In this document: piece by piece, positions 36,423 through 44,438 of the stretch
Position numbering within the stretch: the first letter of the stretch is position 1
Layout: each line of letters starts with the position of its first letter
Assembly (NCBI GenBank): GCA_016124755.1
Contig: WGNA01000021.1
Coordinates: 1 to 64,000, forward strand
Length of the DNA stretch: 64,000 nt
From: Bacteroidota bacterium
GTDB taxonomy: Bacteria; Bacteroidota; Bacteroidia; NS11-12g; UBA9320
Direction: 5' to 3'
Translations under genes and position numbers: made by a program
Notes under the pieces: model-generated
What the model was told of the DNA's origin: nothing
The model's database searches: none
Seen by the model: the letters and a program-made list of their open reading frames with translations, nothing else

Positions 36423-37055
36423 CTATTGTACAATGAGTCTTGTTGTTTCCGAATCAGTGCCGTTCGTGATTTGAACGAAGTACATTCCTGACGCCGGTTT
36501 ATCTATTGCAAATTCTGCAGAATCTGAACTAAGGGTATTTACTGTTTTGCCAGACATATCGGTTATCACGATAGTTACCGAACCTTTCAAATTGTGTTTA
36601 ACATGAATTTCGGCGTCGTTCTGGCTGGCCGGATTCGGGTAAATCTTACATTCGGTTTTAACCGCATGTACATCTGCAGGTGAAATATTCTGATTGTTAT
36701 TATCGGAATCAGAAATAATGGCGTTGCTGGAATAACCGGCATTTCCATTATCACTCACTTTGATGTTTGAATTATAAATACCGGTTTGCTCAGTAACGGT
36801 AATTTCATTCGTTGCAGGATGCTTCGCAATTAGTCCGTTACCTTCATCATAATCGTCGAACACTAATGTGTCATCAACCTGAACCTCTTTGGAATTGTGA
36901 TTTAAGAGAGTATCTGTTTTGTCTTTGCCAAGAGTACTCAGAACTGATTTGTCGTTCTGCTTGTCTTTCTTGTCATCACCTTCATCTGCCCGGCTGGTTT
37001 GAAAGCCAAGAAACACAACCCCGGCCAGTAAAACTAAATTGAACAGTACTTTCAT
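36423..37055 (-). CDS. Small T9SS-sorted protein
   Basis: A 210-residue protein with a signal peptide (MKVLFNLVLLAGVVFLGFQTSRA), a mature N-terminal half rich in D, N, K and S (GDDKKDKQNDKS, DSDNNNQNISPAD) with no domain, and a T9SS type A sorting domain from about 137 (CKIYPNPASQNDAEI to TRLIVQ). The cargo part is only about 110 residues and looks disordered. It lies 84 bases after the barrel gene and before a terminator, so it is probably the last gene of the sigma operon at 39337-36423. Confidence 0.85.
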   Translation of the reverse strand: MKVLFNLVLLAGVVFLGFQTSRADEGDDKKDKQNDKSVLSTLGKDKTDTLLNHNSKEVQVDDTLVFDDYDEGNGLIAKHPATNEITVTEQTGIYNSNIKVSDNGNAGYSSNAIISDSDNNNQNISPADVHAVKTECKIYPNPASQNDAEIHVKHNLKGSVTIVITDMSGKTVNTLSSDSAEFAIDKPASGMYFVQITNGTDSETTRLIVQ

Positions 37056-37139
37056 AAATTTCCAGATGTAAATGTATAACGGTTGATCAGCATCCTGATA
37101 ACTCAGTTCACCAACGGCGATATAGCCTTTACGAACGGA

Positions 37140-38744
37140 TTATTTCGTGCGGTTTGGAGCCGGACTGGTTCCCGGGAAGGAAGATTTTCCGCTGCCTCCG
37201 CTGCTTCCGGTTCCATACCAGGTGTGGTTTCTTGTGGTACCAGAACCGGATGTGCCCCGACCGGTTGAGCCACTTGATTTTTCCGGATAGGATTCGAACG
37301 GAAACGAACGATAATTCACATCTTCATCTTCTTCGTTGCTGCTGTATTTTTTCTTGTAACAGGGACAATCACAAGGAATCAAAACTTTGGAAGAATCTTC
37401 GGTAGACATGTACAGGTCTTCGGTAACTTCTTCCCAGTGCGCCGAATCAACAAGAACCTTTTCGCGTTCCTGACTGCTCAGGTCGAATATGAAACCAATC
37501 TTGAACATGGAGCCGCTCATATCCATTTTAGATTTTTTTACATCATAGGTCAATCCGTTGAATTTTGATGTTGAGTAATTCAAGATATCGGCGTTTCCGG
37601 CCATCATCATATCATACCTGAGATCTAATGATACCCAAGGACTGAGTTTAACGCGGGTTCCAACACCAAGGTCGATTACACTTGTGGCGGTTGTAAGAAC
37701 ATTATGACTTGTTGAACTCTCGTAATCTTTCGAAGTTATCAGTGCTTTTACGGTTTGTCCGGTGCTGAAAATACGGGTTCCGAAACCGAGGTTCACATAC
37801 GGAATAACCGGACCGCTTGCATACTCGATGTGAGTTTTCACCATCAGGTCGTTTACGTTGCTGTGGAGATACGAAAATCCCCGATCCTGATTTGCCGAGT
37901 TGATTATAATTTCATTTTTATCCGATCTTCCGTAAAACTGCATTCCCCAATCGAGTCCGGCATAGATGGCAAACCGTTCGGTTGGAAGAATATTCCCCGA
38001 CATAAACTGAAGGTTGAAACCATAGGTTTTTTGTCTTCTTCCGATTGAATCCCAAAGTGCAGGTTTCAAAAGGTTTTGTTGGGTGTAGTGAATTCCGAAC
38101 CAGAAGTCTTCGATGTCGTTTTCTGGTTTGAGGTACTTATATGTGTACCGGTCTTCAACCCAATATCGACGGGTGATGGTTTTGTAAAATTTGAATTCCT
38201 CTTGGCCGGTGGAATCTTTTTTAGTTACTGAAAGTTGTGGGGGATCCACATCTGATTTTCCCGCAGTTTTTGCAGGTATTTCGCTTGCTGTACCGGAATT
38301 TCCGTCGGCTTCACTAACAGCTTCAGCAGTTTTTGATCTGCTGCCGGAAACAGTGGTTACAGCAGAATTGAATTTTGAATTGGAATTGTTTTGATCGCTT
38401 GATTCGGTTTGATAGGTTAATGTCTCGGGTTTATCTGCCACAACAGCGGGAGAGGTAGTAATCGTCGGACTGACGAACATGGTTTCCTGGATTTTTTTAT
38501 TTCCTGATCCGGCAGGATTAATTAACAGTGCTATGCCTGTTGCGATGGTCATGAATGTCATGGTGAAAAGTTTTTTGAGTGATGTTTTCTGTTTGTCTGA
38601 AATGTTCAACGGCGGCAGAACAAGTGCATCTTCCTCCTCGAGTAAGGCGAGCATCTGATCCCAGTCTCCGGATTGAAACTCAGGTTCAAACGACCGGAGC
38701 TTTTCCTCGAAAGCTAAATCGGTATGTGTTCTTTCCTGGTTCAT
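37140..38744 (-). CDS. Inner-membrane-anchored outer-membrane beta-barrel protein, putative anti-sigma regulator
   Basis: The 534-residue protein repeats the plan of the 5648 gene. Residues 1-58 look cytoplasmic with FEPEFQSGDWDQMLALLEE, comparable to FEGSVPTDSWEKISGILD there. One helix follows at about 59-80 (LFTMTFMTIATGIALLI), then a long Ser/Thr/Asn linker to about 185. Residues about 185-445 look like a barrel (YTQQNLLKPALWD, NLQFMSGNILPTERFAIYAGLDWGMQF, YVNLGFGTRIF). A Gly/Ser-rich tail with a CDCPC cluster near 470 ends it. It overlaps the sigma gene by four bases. Inference: it restrains the sigma factor and responds to an outer-membrane event. Confidence 0.8.
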   Translation of the reverse strand: MNQERTHTDLAFEEKLRSFEPEFQSGDWDQMLALLEEEDALVLPPLNISDKQKTSLKKLFTMTFMTIATGIALLINPAGSGNKKIQETMFVSPTITTSPAVVADKPETLTYQTESSDQNNSNSKFNSAVTTVSGSRSKTAEAVSEADGNSGTASEIPAKTAGKSDVDPPQLSVTKKDSTGQEEFKFYKTITRRYWVEDRYTYKYLKPENDIEDFWFGIHYTQQNLLKPALWDSIGRRQKTYGFNLQFMSGNILPTERFAIYAGLDWGMQFYGRSDKNEIIINSANQDRGFSYLHSNVNDLMVKTHIEYASGPVIPYVNLGFGTRIFSTGQTVKALITSKDYESSTSHNVLTTATSVIDLGVGTRVKLSPWVSLDLRYDMMMAGNADILNYSTSKFNGLTYDVKKSKMDMSGSMFKIGFIFDLSSQEREKVLVDSAHWEEVTEDLYMSTEDSSKVLIPCDCPCYKKKYSSNEEDEDVNYRSFPFESYPEKSSGSTGRGTSGSGTTRNHTWYGTGSSGGSGKSSFPGTSPAPNRTK

Positions 38745-39337
38745 TGTCTGTTTATTCTCTCAATCAGGGTTTTCAATTGTTGACGTGCGCTGTGCAAATG
38801 CCACTTACTCGTACCTACTGAAATATCCAGCATTTCTGCGATTTCCGGATGGGTATATCCTTCAATTGCATACAGGTTAAACACGGCATTAGTCGCTTTT
38901 GGAAGTTGGTGAAGGAGCCTCATGATATCCTGGGCATCCATGTTCCGGACGATGTCGGGATCCATCGAATCATCCGGAAGCTCTTCTTCCGTCATCTCAT
39001 GTTTGCTGCGTCTTACCTGTTTGCGCACTTCATCGATAGCAGTCCGCTGAATGATCCGGTAAACCCAACCTTCGAAATCGTACGAATGATCGAAGCCGGA
39101 AAGACTGGTGAACACTTTTAGAAATCCATGATTCATTACAGATAATGCATCATCGCGATTCACAAAGTATCTGAGACAGAGGGCGAGCATTTTTCCATGC
39201 AATCTTTGGTAAACTTCAGCCTGAGCTTTGCGGTCGTTTTGCCGGCATGCATCAATGAGCATTTGCCAGTTAAAACTACTGCCAGCCGAACTTTTGTTCT
39301 TCGATTCCTTCAGATCTGTGCAGGTGTCTGCCTCCAT
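38741..39337 (-). CDS. ECF RNA polymerase sigma factor
   Basis: A 198-residue ECF sigma factor. Region 2 is at about 28-100 (RKAQAEVYQRLHGKMLALCLRYFVNRDDALSVMNHGFLKVF, GWVYRIIQRTAIDEVRKQ). Region 4 is at about 135-190 with the helix-turn-helix TAIEGYTHPEIAEMLDISVGTSKWHLHSARQQL. The layout and the YTHPEIA motif are close to those of the 5109 factor. The start ATG at 39337 gives a polar N-terminal extension of about 25 residues. It heads an operon with the barrel protein and the small T9SS protein. Confidence 0.92.
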   Translation of the reverse strand: MEADTCTDLKESKNKSSAGSSFNWQMLIDACRQNDRKAQAEVYQRLHGKMLALCLRYFVNRDDALSVMNHGFLKVFTSLSGFDHSYDFEGWVYRIIQRTAIDEVRKQVRRSKHEMTEEELPDDSMDPDIVRNMDAQDIMRLLHQLPKATNAVFNLYAIEGYTHPEIAEMLDISVGTSKWHLHSARQQLKTLIERINRQ

Positions 39338-39456
39338 TTCGCGGGTGCTTTCATCAGAAACTACGCCAGCCTCCGGAACAGGGTTGGGTAGTTCGCAAAA
39401 AAAAATTCACTTCCTACAAAAATCGCTTTATGTGAATGTGGTTTAATCCCGATTCT

Positions 39457-39489
39457 TAAAAAAACAAAAAGACACACCGAAGTGTGCCT
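39457..39489 (-). terminator. Rho-independent terminator of tonB
   Basis: On the minus strand AGGCACAC pairs with GTGTGTCT (one G-U pair) around a TTCG tetraloop, then a T-rich run (39458-39470). It is about 35 bases past the tonB stop. Confidence 0.88.
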
Positions 39490-39523
39490 CTCTGATATTA
39501 TGTACTGAAAGTAAGCTTAGACT

Positions 39524-40204
39524 TTATTTATAATTGAAACTGAAAGTTTGTATAAAATACGATTTAACCGGTCGTCCGTTTTTCGTTGCCGGAGTCCATT
39601 TCGGCATTCCGTTCAAAGCTTTTATTGCTTCCCTCGAAGCGGAACAACCCAACTCATCTTTCAATATTACCGGTTGTGAAATGTATCCGAATTCATCAAC
39701 AATAAACTTCACCACAACCTTTCCGGATCGGTTCGTTTCAAGGCAGATTTCGGGATACTTCACATTTCTTTCTAAGTATTTGGTTAAAGCAACCTGACCA
39801 CCGGGATAGGCTGCGAGAACATCCGGATTTATTTCTAACGGACTTGGTTTTACCGGTTCCGGATCCGGAAGTGTGCGACTGAATAAATCCTGAGATTTAA
39901 ACAGATCGATTGGAGTTGAAATCTGAAGAGGGATTTCTACCACTTGCTCCACGATTTTTATTTTATCTCCTTCTTCAAATGGTTTTTCCTCTGTTAGTCG
40001 CTTTATTATTTGTTTTGGCGGTGGCGGAGGAAGTGTAAATGCATAAATCTGAACTCCATCGTCATCCGGTTCTTCAATTATGTAAATTGAATTTTCCGAT
40101 GGAACTCGCTCTACATTAAAAGCCCATAAGGTGAATGTGCAGGATCCGATTATTCCAATGAGGAAATTTCGGTACCGGTTTCGGTTGATGTTTCTTCGGT
40201 TCAT
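39524..40204 (-). CDS. tonB: TonB-family energy transducer
   Basis: A 226-residue protein with a short basic N-terminus, one helix (NFLIGIIGSCTFTLWAF, about 13-29), a periplasmic stretch with a proline run (FTLPPPPPKQ), and a C-terminal TonB domain from about 140 (YLERNVKYPEICLETNRSGKVVVKFIVDEFG, PKWTPATKNGRPVKSYF). It links the ExbB/ExbD motor to outer-membrane receptors. It is 13 kb from the ExbBD operon and monocistronic by its terminator. Confidence 0.93.
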   Translation of the reverse strand: MNRRNINRNRYRNFLIGIIGSCTFTLWAFNVERVPSENSIYIIEEPDDDGVQIYAFTLPPPPPKQIIKRLTEEKPFEEGDKIKIVEQVVEIPLQISTPIDLFKSQDLFSRTLPDPEPVKPSPLEINPDVLAAYPGGQVALTKYLERNVKYPEICLETNRSGKVVVKFIVDEFGYISQPVILKDELGCSASREAIKALNGMPKWTPATKNGRPVKSYFIQTFSFNYK

Positions 40205-40302
40205 AGCGGGTCATTTAAACTCTTAATGTCCGAATGACATCATTGGTTACATCCGAATCGGCGGTGATATACCAAAGGCGGATTTCACTTCATAAAAAAG
40301 CG

Positions 40303-41493
40303 TTACCAGAAATAAAACGGGAATGTGTTTTCTGTGGAGTGTATGGTTTCGTGCGCCGGAAGTTCAACGAAGCCATCTGTACCAACCAGATTGGCCAGAT
40401 CGCCCGAACCATGCCCGGGTTTTGGAATGGCTTTTCCGGTTGAGCGGTCAATTATTACAGGTAGAAAATATGTGAGGTTCGGTTTAAACTCAATTTCACT
40501 TTCGATTTGCATAAATTGATTTAGCGGGCTAATTCCCATACTTCGCCAGAGCCATGGAAGAAAAAATCGTCGGGCACAAATGGTCGTGGAAACCGGATTG
40601 CCCGGAAATGCAAAAACCGCCTTTGAATCTTCCGTAACACCGAACCAAAACGGTTTCCCGGGCCGCTGTTCTACCCGATGAAACAAAGGTTTTACGCCCA
40701 AACGGATTAATACTTCCGGCAGAAAATCGAACTTGCCCATGCTCACCGCTCCACTCAACAGCAGACAATCGTGATCCTTTAAAACCGACTTTAAACCCGC
40801 CTCCATTTCATCCCGGTCATCGTTGAAATGAAACAGATTTCCAGCGATTCCATTTCTCTCACACATCGAGCGCAGCACATGCACATTACTTTTTCGTATT
40901 TGATGCGGAAGTGGTATTTCTTTAATATCTACTAATTCGTTTCCGGTGCTGATGACGGCAATTTCCGGAAGGGATTTAACCTTAATATTCTGTATCCCAA
41001 CAGTTGAGATCACACCGGTTTCAGGGTAGTTAATTTTGATTCCTGCCGGCATTACCTCATCACCCTTTTTATGATCCGAACCCATCAGGTGAATATTCTG
41101 CCATTCGCGAACGGATGAAATTTTTAGTGTTGCTTCATCATCGACAATTTCCAGATCTTCATACCGAATTACCACGTCTGCATTTTCCGGAAGAATCGCT
41201 CCCGTCATCACCTCAATAGCGTTTCCTGTTCCTGTTAATGCGACAGATTCTGCGCCGGCAGCCTGAACACCGGTTATCTTAAAATTCCGAATCCCTTTTG
41301 AGTAATCTTCGAATCTGATGCAGATGCCATCCATGGCAACCCGGTTGAAAGGTGGGAAATCCCGATCCGCTTTAATGTCTTCTGCCAGAACGCGACCTTG
41401 CATGGCAGAGGAGGAAACAGTTTCCTCTCTGGGAATAAAAAGGTTGCTGAGAATAATCGATTCTGCTTCGGCAACGGAAATATTGGTTTTCAT
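40303..41493 (-). CDS. moeA: MoeA, molybdopterin molybdenumtransferase
   Basis: The protein inserts molybdate into adenylated molybdopterin. I start it at ATG 41493 (MKTNISVAEAESIIL, 396 residues), one base past the moaA stop; the longer frame to 41556 runs back into moaA with 21 unrelated residues. Signatures: DRDFPPFNRVAMDG near 44-57, MTGAILPENADVVIRYED near 100, ISTGNELV near 180, GAVSMGKFDF near 245, and FAFPGNPVS near 285. The C-terminal domain IV is present but short. Confidence 0.95.
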   Translation of the reverse strand: MKTNISVAEAESIILSNLFIPREETVSSSAMQGRVLAEDIKADRDFPPFNRVAMDGICIRFEDYSKGIRNFKITGVQAAGAESVALTGTGNAIEVMTGAILPENADVVIRYEDLEIVDDEATLKISSVREWQNIHLMGSDHKKGDEVMPAGIKINYPETGVISTVGIQNIKVKSLPEIAVISTGNELVDIKEIPLPHQIRKSNVHVLRSMCERNGIAGNLFHFNDDRDEMEAGLKSVLKDHDCLLLSGAVSMGKFDFLPEVLIRLGVKPLFHRVEQRPGKPFWFGVTEDSKAVFAFPGNPVSTTICARRFFLPWLWRSMGISPLNQFMQIESEIEFKPNLTYFLPVIIDRSTGKAIPKPGHGSGDLANLVGTDGFVELPAHETIHSTENTFPFYFW

Positions 41494-41494
41494 T

Positions 41495-42478
41495 TTAACC
41501 ACCGATTGTTGCCATACTTTCTTCCACTTGATGGGATCGGAGTTTTTCCGCTTCAAAACCGTCGACAGGTTTTTTGCTCACCGCAAACCGGATTGCATCA
41601 GCGATCTCAAAATCGGATGCGCCGGATCGCAACAGATCCCGAAGATTGAGTGAACTATCGGCATACAAACAAGTGCGTAAATCTCCGGTTGGTGTTATGC
41701 GCAGCCTGTTACACGATCCGCAGAATGTTCTGGAATAGGAAGCAATTATTCCGAGCTTTCCTTTAAATCCGTTCACGCGAAACCGCTTGCTGGTATCGCC
41801 GGGTTTTGATATTACCGGTTCGAGATTTCCGAATTCTTCCTGCAGTATATTTTCAATTTTCCGGTAATTCAGAAAATGCTGTTTTTCTTCTCCGATTCCG
41901 TTGAACGGCATTTCCTCCAGAAATCGAACATCGGCAAATCCATCACGGGCAAGCTGGGCCATGGGAATAATATCTTCTTCGTTAACTCCCGCCATCACTA
42001 CCATGTTCACCTTCATTTTTATTCCGAGACTTTTAAAAGTGTGCATGCAGGTAAGCACATTTTCCAATTCATCCCGACGGGAAATTTGAAGAAAACGTTT
42101 TCGGTCTAATGTATCCAGACTAATATTCACATTCCGGATTCCGGCTGATGCAAATCGATCTGCAAAAGGTTCGGTTAAGGTTGCGTTTGTTGTGAGGTTA
42201 ATTTCAGAAAATCGATTGAGCGAGTGAATGTTTTCAATAAAATCCATCACACCTTTTCGAACAAAAGGTTCTCCGCCGGTAATTCTGATTTTTTCAATTC
42301 CGAGATCTGCCAGAATGTTGAGCAATTTCAGCATCTCCTCGTACGTGAGAAGTTCCTTTCGCTCGACGAAACTGATTCCATAAGCCGGCATGCAATACGT
42401 ACATCGCAGATTGCACCGGTCTGTTACGGCTAATCTCAGATAGGTTATTTTTCTGCCATGCGAATCAATCAGCGACAT
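41495..42478 (-). CDS. moaA: MoaA, GTP 3',8-cyclase
   Basis: A 327-residue radical SAM enzyme that starts molybdenum cofactor synthesis from GTP. The N-terminal cluster motif is CNLRCTYCMPA (residues about 22-32); RITGGEPFVRKG follows. The C-terminal cluster cysteines are in FCGSCNRLRITPTGDLRTCLY, and the essential tail ends ATIGG. The four bases between its start and the preceding gene, and the one-base gap to moeA, show one operon. Confidence 0.96.
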   Translation of the reverse strand: MSLIDSHGRKITYLRLAVTDRCNLRCTYCMPAYGISFVERKELLTYEEMLKLLNILADLGIEKIRITGGEPFVRKGVMDFIENIHSLNRFSEINLTTNATLTEPFADRFASAGIRNVNISLDTLDRKRFLQISRRDELENVLTCMHTFKSLGIKMKVNMVVMAGVNEEDIIPMAQLARDGFADVRFLEEMPFNGIGEEKQHFLNYRKIENILQEEFGNLEPVISKPGDTSKRFRVNGFKGKLGIIASYSRTFCGSCNRLRITPTGDLRTCLYADSSLNLRDLLRSGASDFEIADAIRFAVSKKPVDGFEAEKLRSHQVEESMATIGG

Positions 42479-42482
42479 AGAA

Positions 42483-42842
42483 TCAACAGCTTTCGTTCGG
42501 ATTGGTAAACAGATCGCTTTCGTCTTCGTTTGGCCGGTCTGTCAAACATTTAAAATCCTTTTCAATTAACACATAAGGAATACGGTTTCTCGATGTTTCG
42601 AAACCAACCTGATCTGTATTTATTAATTGTTCGGCAAGATCAGCGCGAAGGGAAATTTTCATGTTTCCTTTTTGAAATCCGGTGGTAATTTCTTCACCGG
42701 TTTCGTGCGTCTTCAGTTCATACGAAAAAGTACCATCATTAAAATGAGTCAACTCTTCAACCGATTTTCCGCTGCCAATCCGGTCAACTTCTGTTTGAGA
42801 TAAACGAAGACGGATTGTATCCCCTTGAATTCTGATCTTCAT
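42483..42842 (-). CDS. DUF7009-like protein of the moaA-moeA operon
   Basis: The 119-residue protein begins MKIRIQGDTIRLRLSQTEVDRIGSGKSVEE, a pattern I recall from DUF7009 proteins encoded beside molybdopterin or related genes. The middle segment TTGFQKGNMKISLRADLAEQLI and DQVGFETS continue it. No catalytic or metal motif is evident and the function is unknown. It is the first gene of the operon with moaA and moeA, four bases upstream of moaA. Confidence 0.8.
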   Translation of the reverse strand: MKIRIQGDTIRLRLSQTEVDRIGSGKSVEELTHFNDGTFSYELKTHETGEEITTGFQKGNMKISLRADLAEQLINTDQVGFETSRNRIPYVLIEKDFKCLTDRPNEDESDLFTNPNESC

Positions 42843-42936
42843 GAATTTTCAAAATTAAAATTTAGTACTCATGAAACCGGATTGATGAAAAGATGATCCG
42901 CATACTTATTAATTAACAGAGAGTCAGACCATACGT

Positions 42937-42965
42937 TTTGAAATTGTTCATTTCTGCTACCTTTG
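42937..42965 (+). promoter_or_regulatory. Bacteroidota-type promoter of the 42996 gene
   Basis: TTTG (42937-42940), a 17-base spacer and TACCTTTG (42958-42965) match the TTTG-N17-TAnnTTTG pattern fully. The predicted start near 42970 leaves a leader of about 26 bases. This is the best promoter match in the window. Confidence 0.7.
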
Positions 42966-42995
42966 GCAATTCGATCGAATTTTCATTGAACTAAT

Positions 42996-43835
42996 ATGAG
43001 ACAAAGAATACTGTTTACCTTTTTGCTGTTTTGGACTTCTGCAGTTTTGGTTTTAGCACAGGATACAATTCGGGCAAGCTTTGAGTCTTCTCCGGTTTGT
43101 TACGGAACCCAGACTCAATTCATCAATAAATCCTACGTTCCCACTTCACTCGGTGGTGTGAATTACCTCTGGAAGTTCGGTGACGGAACTACTTCCACCG
43201 ATCAGTTCGGAAAGCATACATATAAACTTAGCGATACTTTAACCACGCAGAATTTCAACGTTACTTTAGTAATTACTTCTAAAACCAATCCACCCGACAT
43301 CGACAGCGTTACCAATACAACAACCGTCTATGGTTTGCCCCAGGTTTTCTTTAACTGGAAAGTAATTAATCACGGAAGCACTCAGGAAGTACAGGTCGAC
43401 TCAATCAGTATCGACAACGATAATTTCACGTACACTTACACTCTTGGCGGAGTGCTGAAAAGCAACAATAAAAAACCGGTTTTTTCTGGTAATGACCTAA
43501 AGCCTTACCTCGACGGAAAGGATCACACTTTTACTCTGTTTATGCGATCACCAGACGGATGTGAGAACTTATATTTGGCAACTTTCAACTACAACCCGTT
43601 GGGAATTGAAGATCTCATTCAACAGAATGTTCAGTTATTTCCAAACCCGACAACCGGAATTTTAAACATCCCTCAGGTTGTTGAGAATATTGAGATTCTT
43701 TCGATGGATGGAAGAATCCTGATTTCCGATCAGCAAACCGCATCGGTTAATGTTTCGGAATTTCCAGCCGGAATTTATTTAGCCCGCATTAAAACGGGTG
43801 ACAGAATTTTCCTGCAACAAATAATCAAACAATAG
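42996..43835 (+). CDS. T9SS-sorted PKD-domain protein
   Basis: A 279-residue protein with a signal peptide (MRQRILFTFLLFWTSAVLVLAQ), a PKD domain at about 25-108 (VNYLWKFGDGTTSTDQFGKHTYKLSDT), a second, weaker Ig-like region to about 195, and a T9SS type A sorting domain at about 207-279 (QLFPNPTTGILNIPQ to QQIIKQ). It is expected on the cell surface; no enzyme motif is present. It has its own promoter and lies upstream of gldH. Confidence 0.88.
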   Translation: MRQRILFTFLLFWTSAVLVLAQDTIRASFESSPVCYGTQTQFINKSYVPTSLGGVNYLWKFGDGTTSTDQFGKHTYKLSDTLTTQNFNVTLVITSKTNPPDIDSVTNTTTVYGLPQVFFNWKVINHGSTQEVQVDSISIDNDNFTYTYTLGGVLKSNNKKPVFSGNDLKPYLDGKDHTFTLFMRSPDGCENLYLATFNYNPLGIEDLIQQNVQLFPNPTTGILNIPQVVENIEILSMDGRILISDQQTASVNVSEFPAGIYLARIKTGDRIFLQQIIKQ

Positions 43836-43895
43836 TTTTCCATTTCTACGGCCTTTAGAATTCTGAAGCGAAAAGGCACAGGCGATTTGTTTGTT

Positions 43896-43903
43896 TAATT
43901 TTG
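43896..43903 (+). promoter_or_regulatory. gldH: Candidate -7 box of gldH
   Basis: TAATTTTG, an exact TAnnTTTG, followed by CC, 21 bases before the gldH ATG at 43925. Confidence 0.4.
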
Positions 43904-43924
43904 CCGCCGGTTTTAAAGTTTAAA

Positions 43925-44416
43925 ATGAAAACCGGAAACAAGGCAATTCTCTATATCGGATACTTCCTTTTCCTTATGGTCGGAATGATATCCTGTAACT
44001 CCTCTACTATAACCGATAACCGTATCGACAATTCCGGTGATATCTGGAGTATTACCGATACGCTCAAAACGGATTTTGAAATAGAGGATACCGCCTATTA
44101 TCACGACATACTTTTTACTTGTCGGGTAACGAATGAATATAAATTCTCCAACATTTATGTCTGGTATTCCATCACGGCTCCGGACGGAAGAATATCAGAA
44201 GGGATTAAAACCTTTGATGTGATGGATAAATCCGGTAAATGGCTGGGAAGCGGTTTTGGTGATGTTCATTCTTACGAACTTCCTTTATTAAATAACTGGA
44301 ATGCCGGGATGAAAGGAAAGTTCGAAATCCGGATCGTGCAGAATATGCGAACAGATGAACTTACCGGCGTACGAGGAGAAGGGGTAAAAGTGAATAGAGG
44401 GGAAGATATCTTTTAG
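43925..44416 (+). CDS. gldH: GldH, gliding motility lipoprotein
   Basis: The 163-residue protein matches GldH: a lipoprotein signal (FLFLMVGMISC, Cys at about residue 24), YHDILFTCRVTNEYKFSNIYVWYSITAPDG, GKWLGSGFGDVHSYELP, and the ending IVQNMRTDELTGVRGEGVKV. GldH is needed for gliding in Flavobacterium and is tied to T9SS function by family knowledge. I start at 43925 because a -7 box (43896-43903) makes the ATG at 43901 unlikely. Other gld/spr genes are not in the window. Confidence 0.9.
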   Translation: MKTGNKAILYIGYFLFLMVGMISCNSSTITDNRIDNSGDIWSITDTLKTDFEIEDTAYYHDILFTCRVTNEYKFSNIYVWYSITAPDGRISEGIKTFDVMDKSGKWLGSGFGDVHSYELPLLNNWNAGMKGKFEIRIVQNMRTDELTGVRGEGVKVNRGEDIF

Positions 44417-44438
44417 AAACAATTCAATTTGATTTGAG

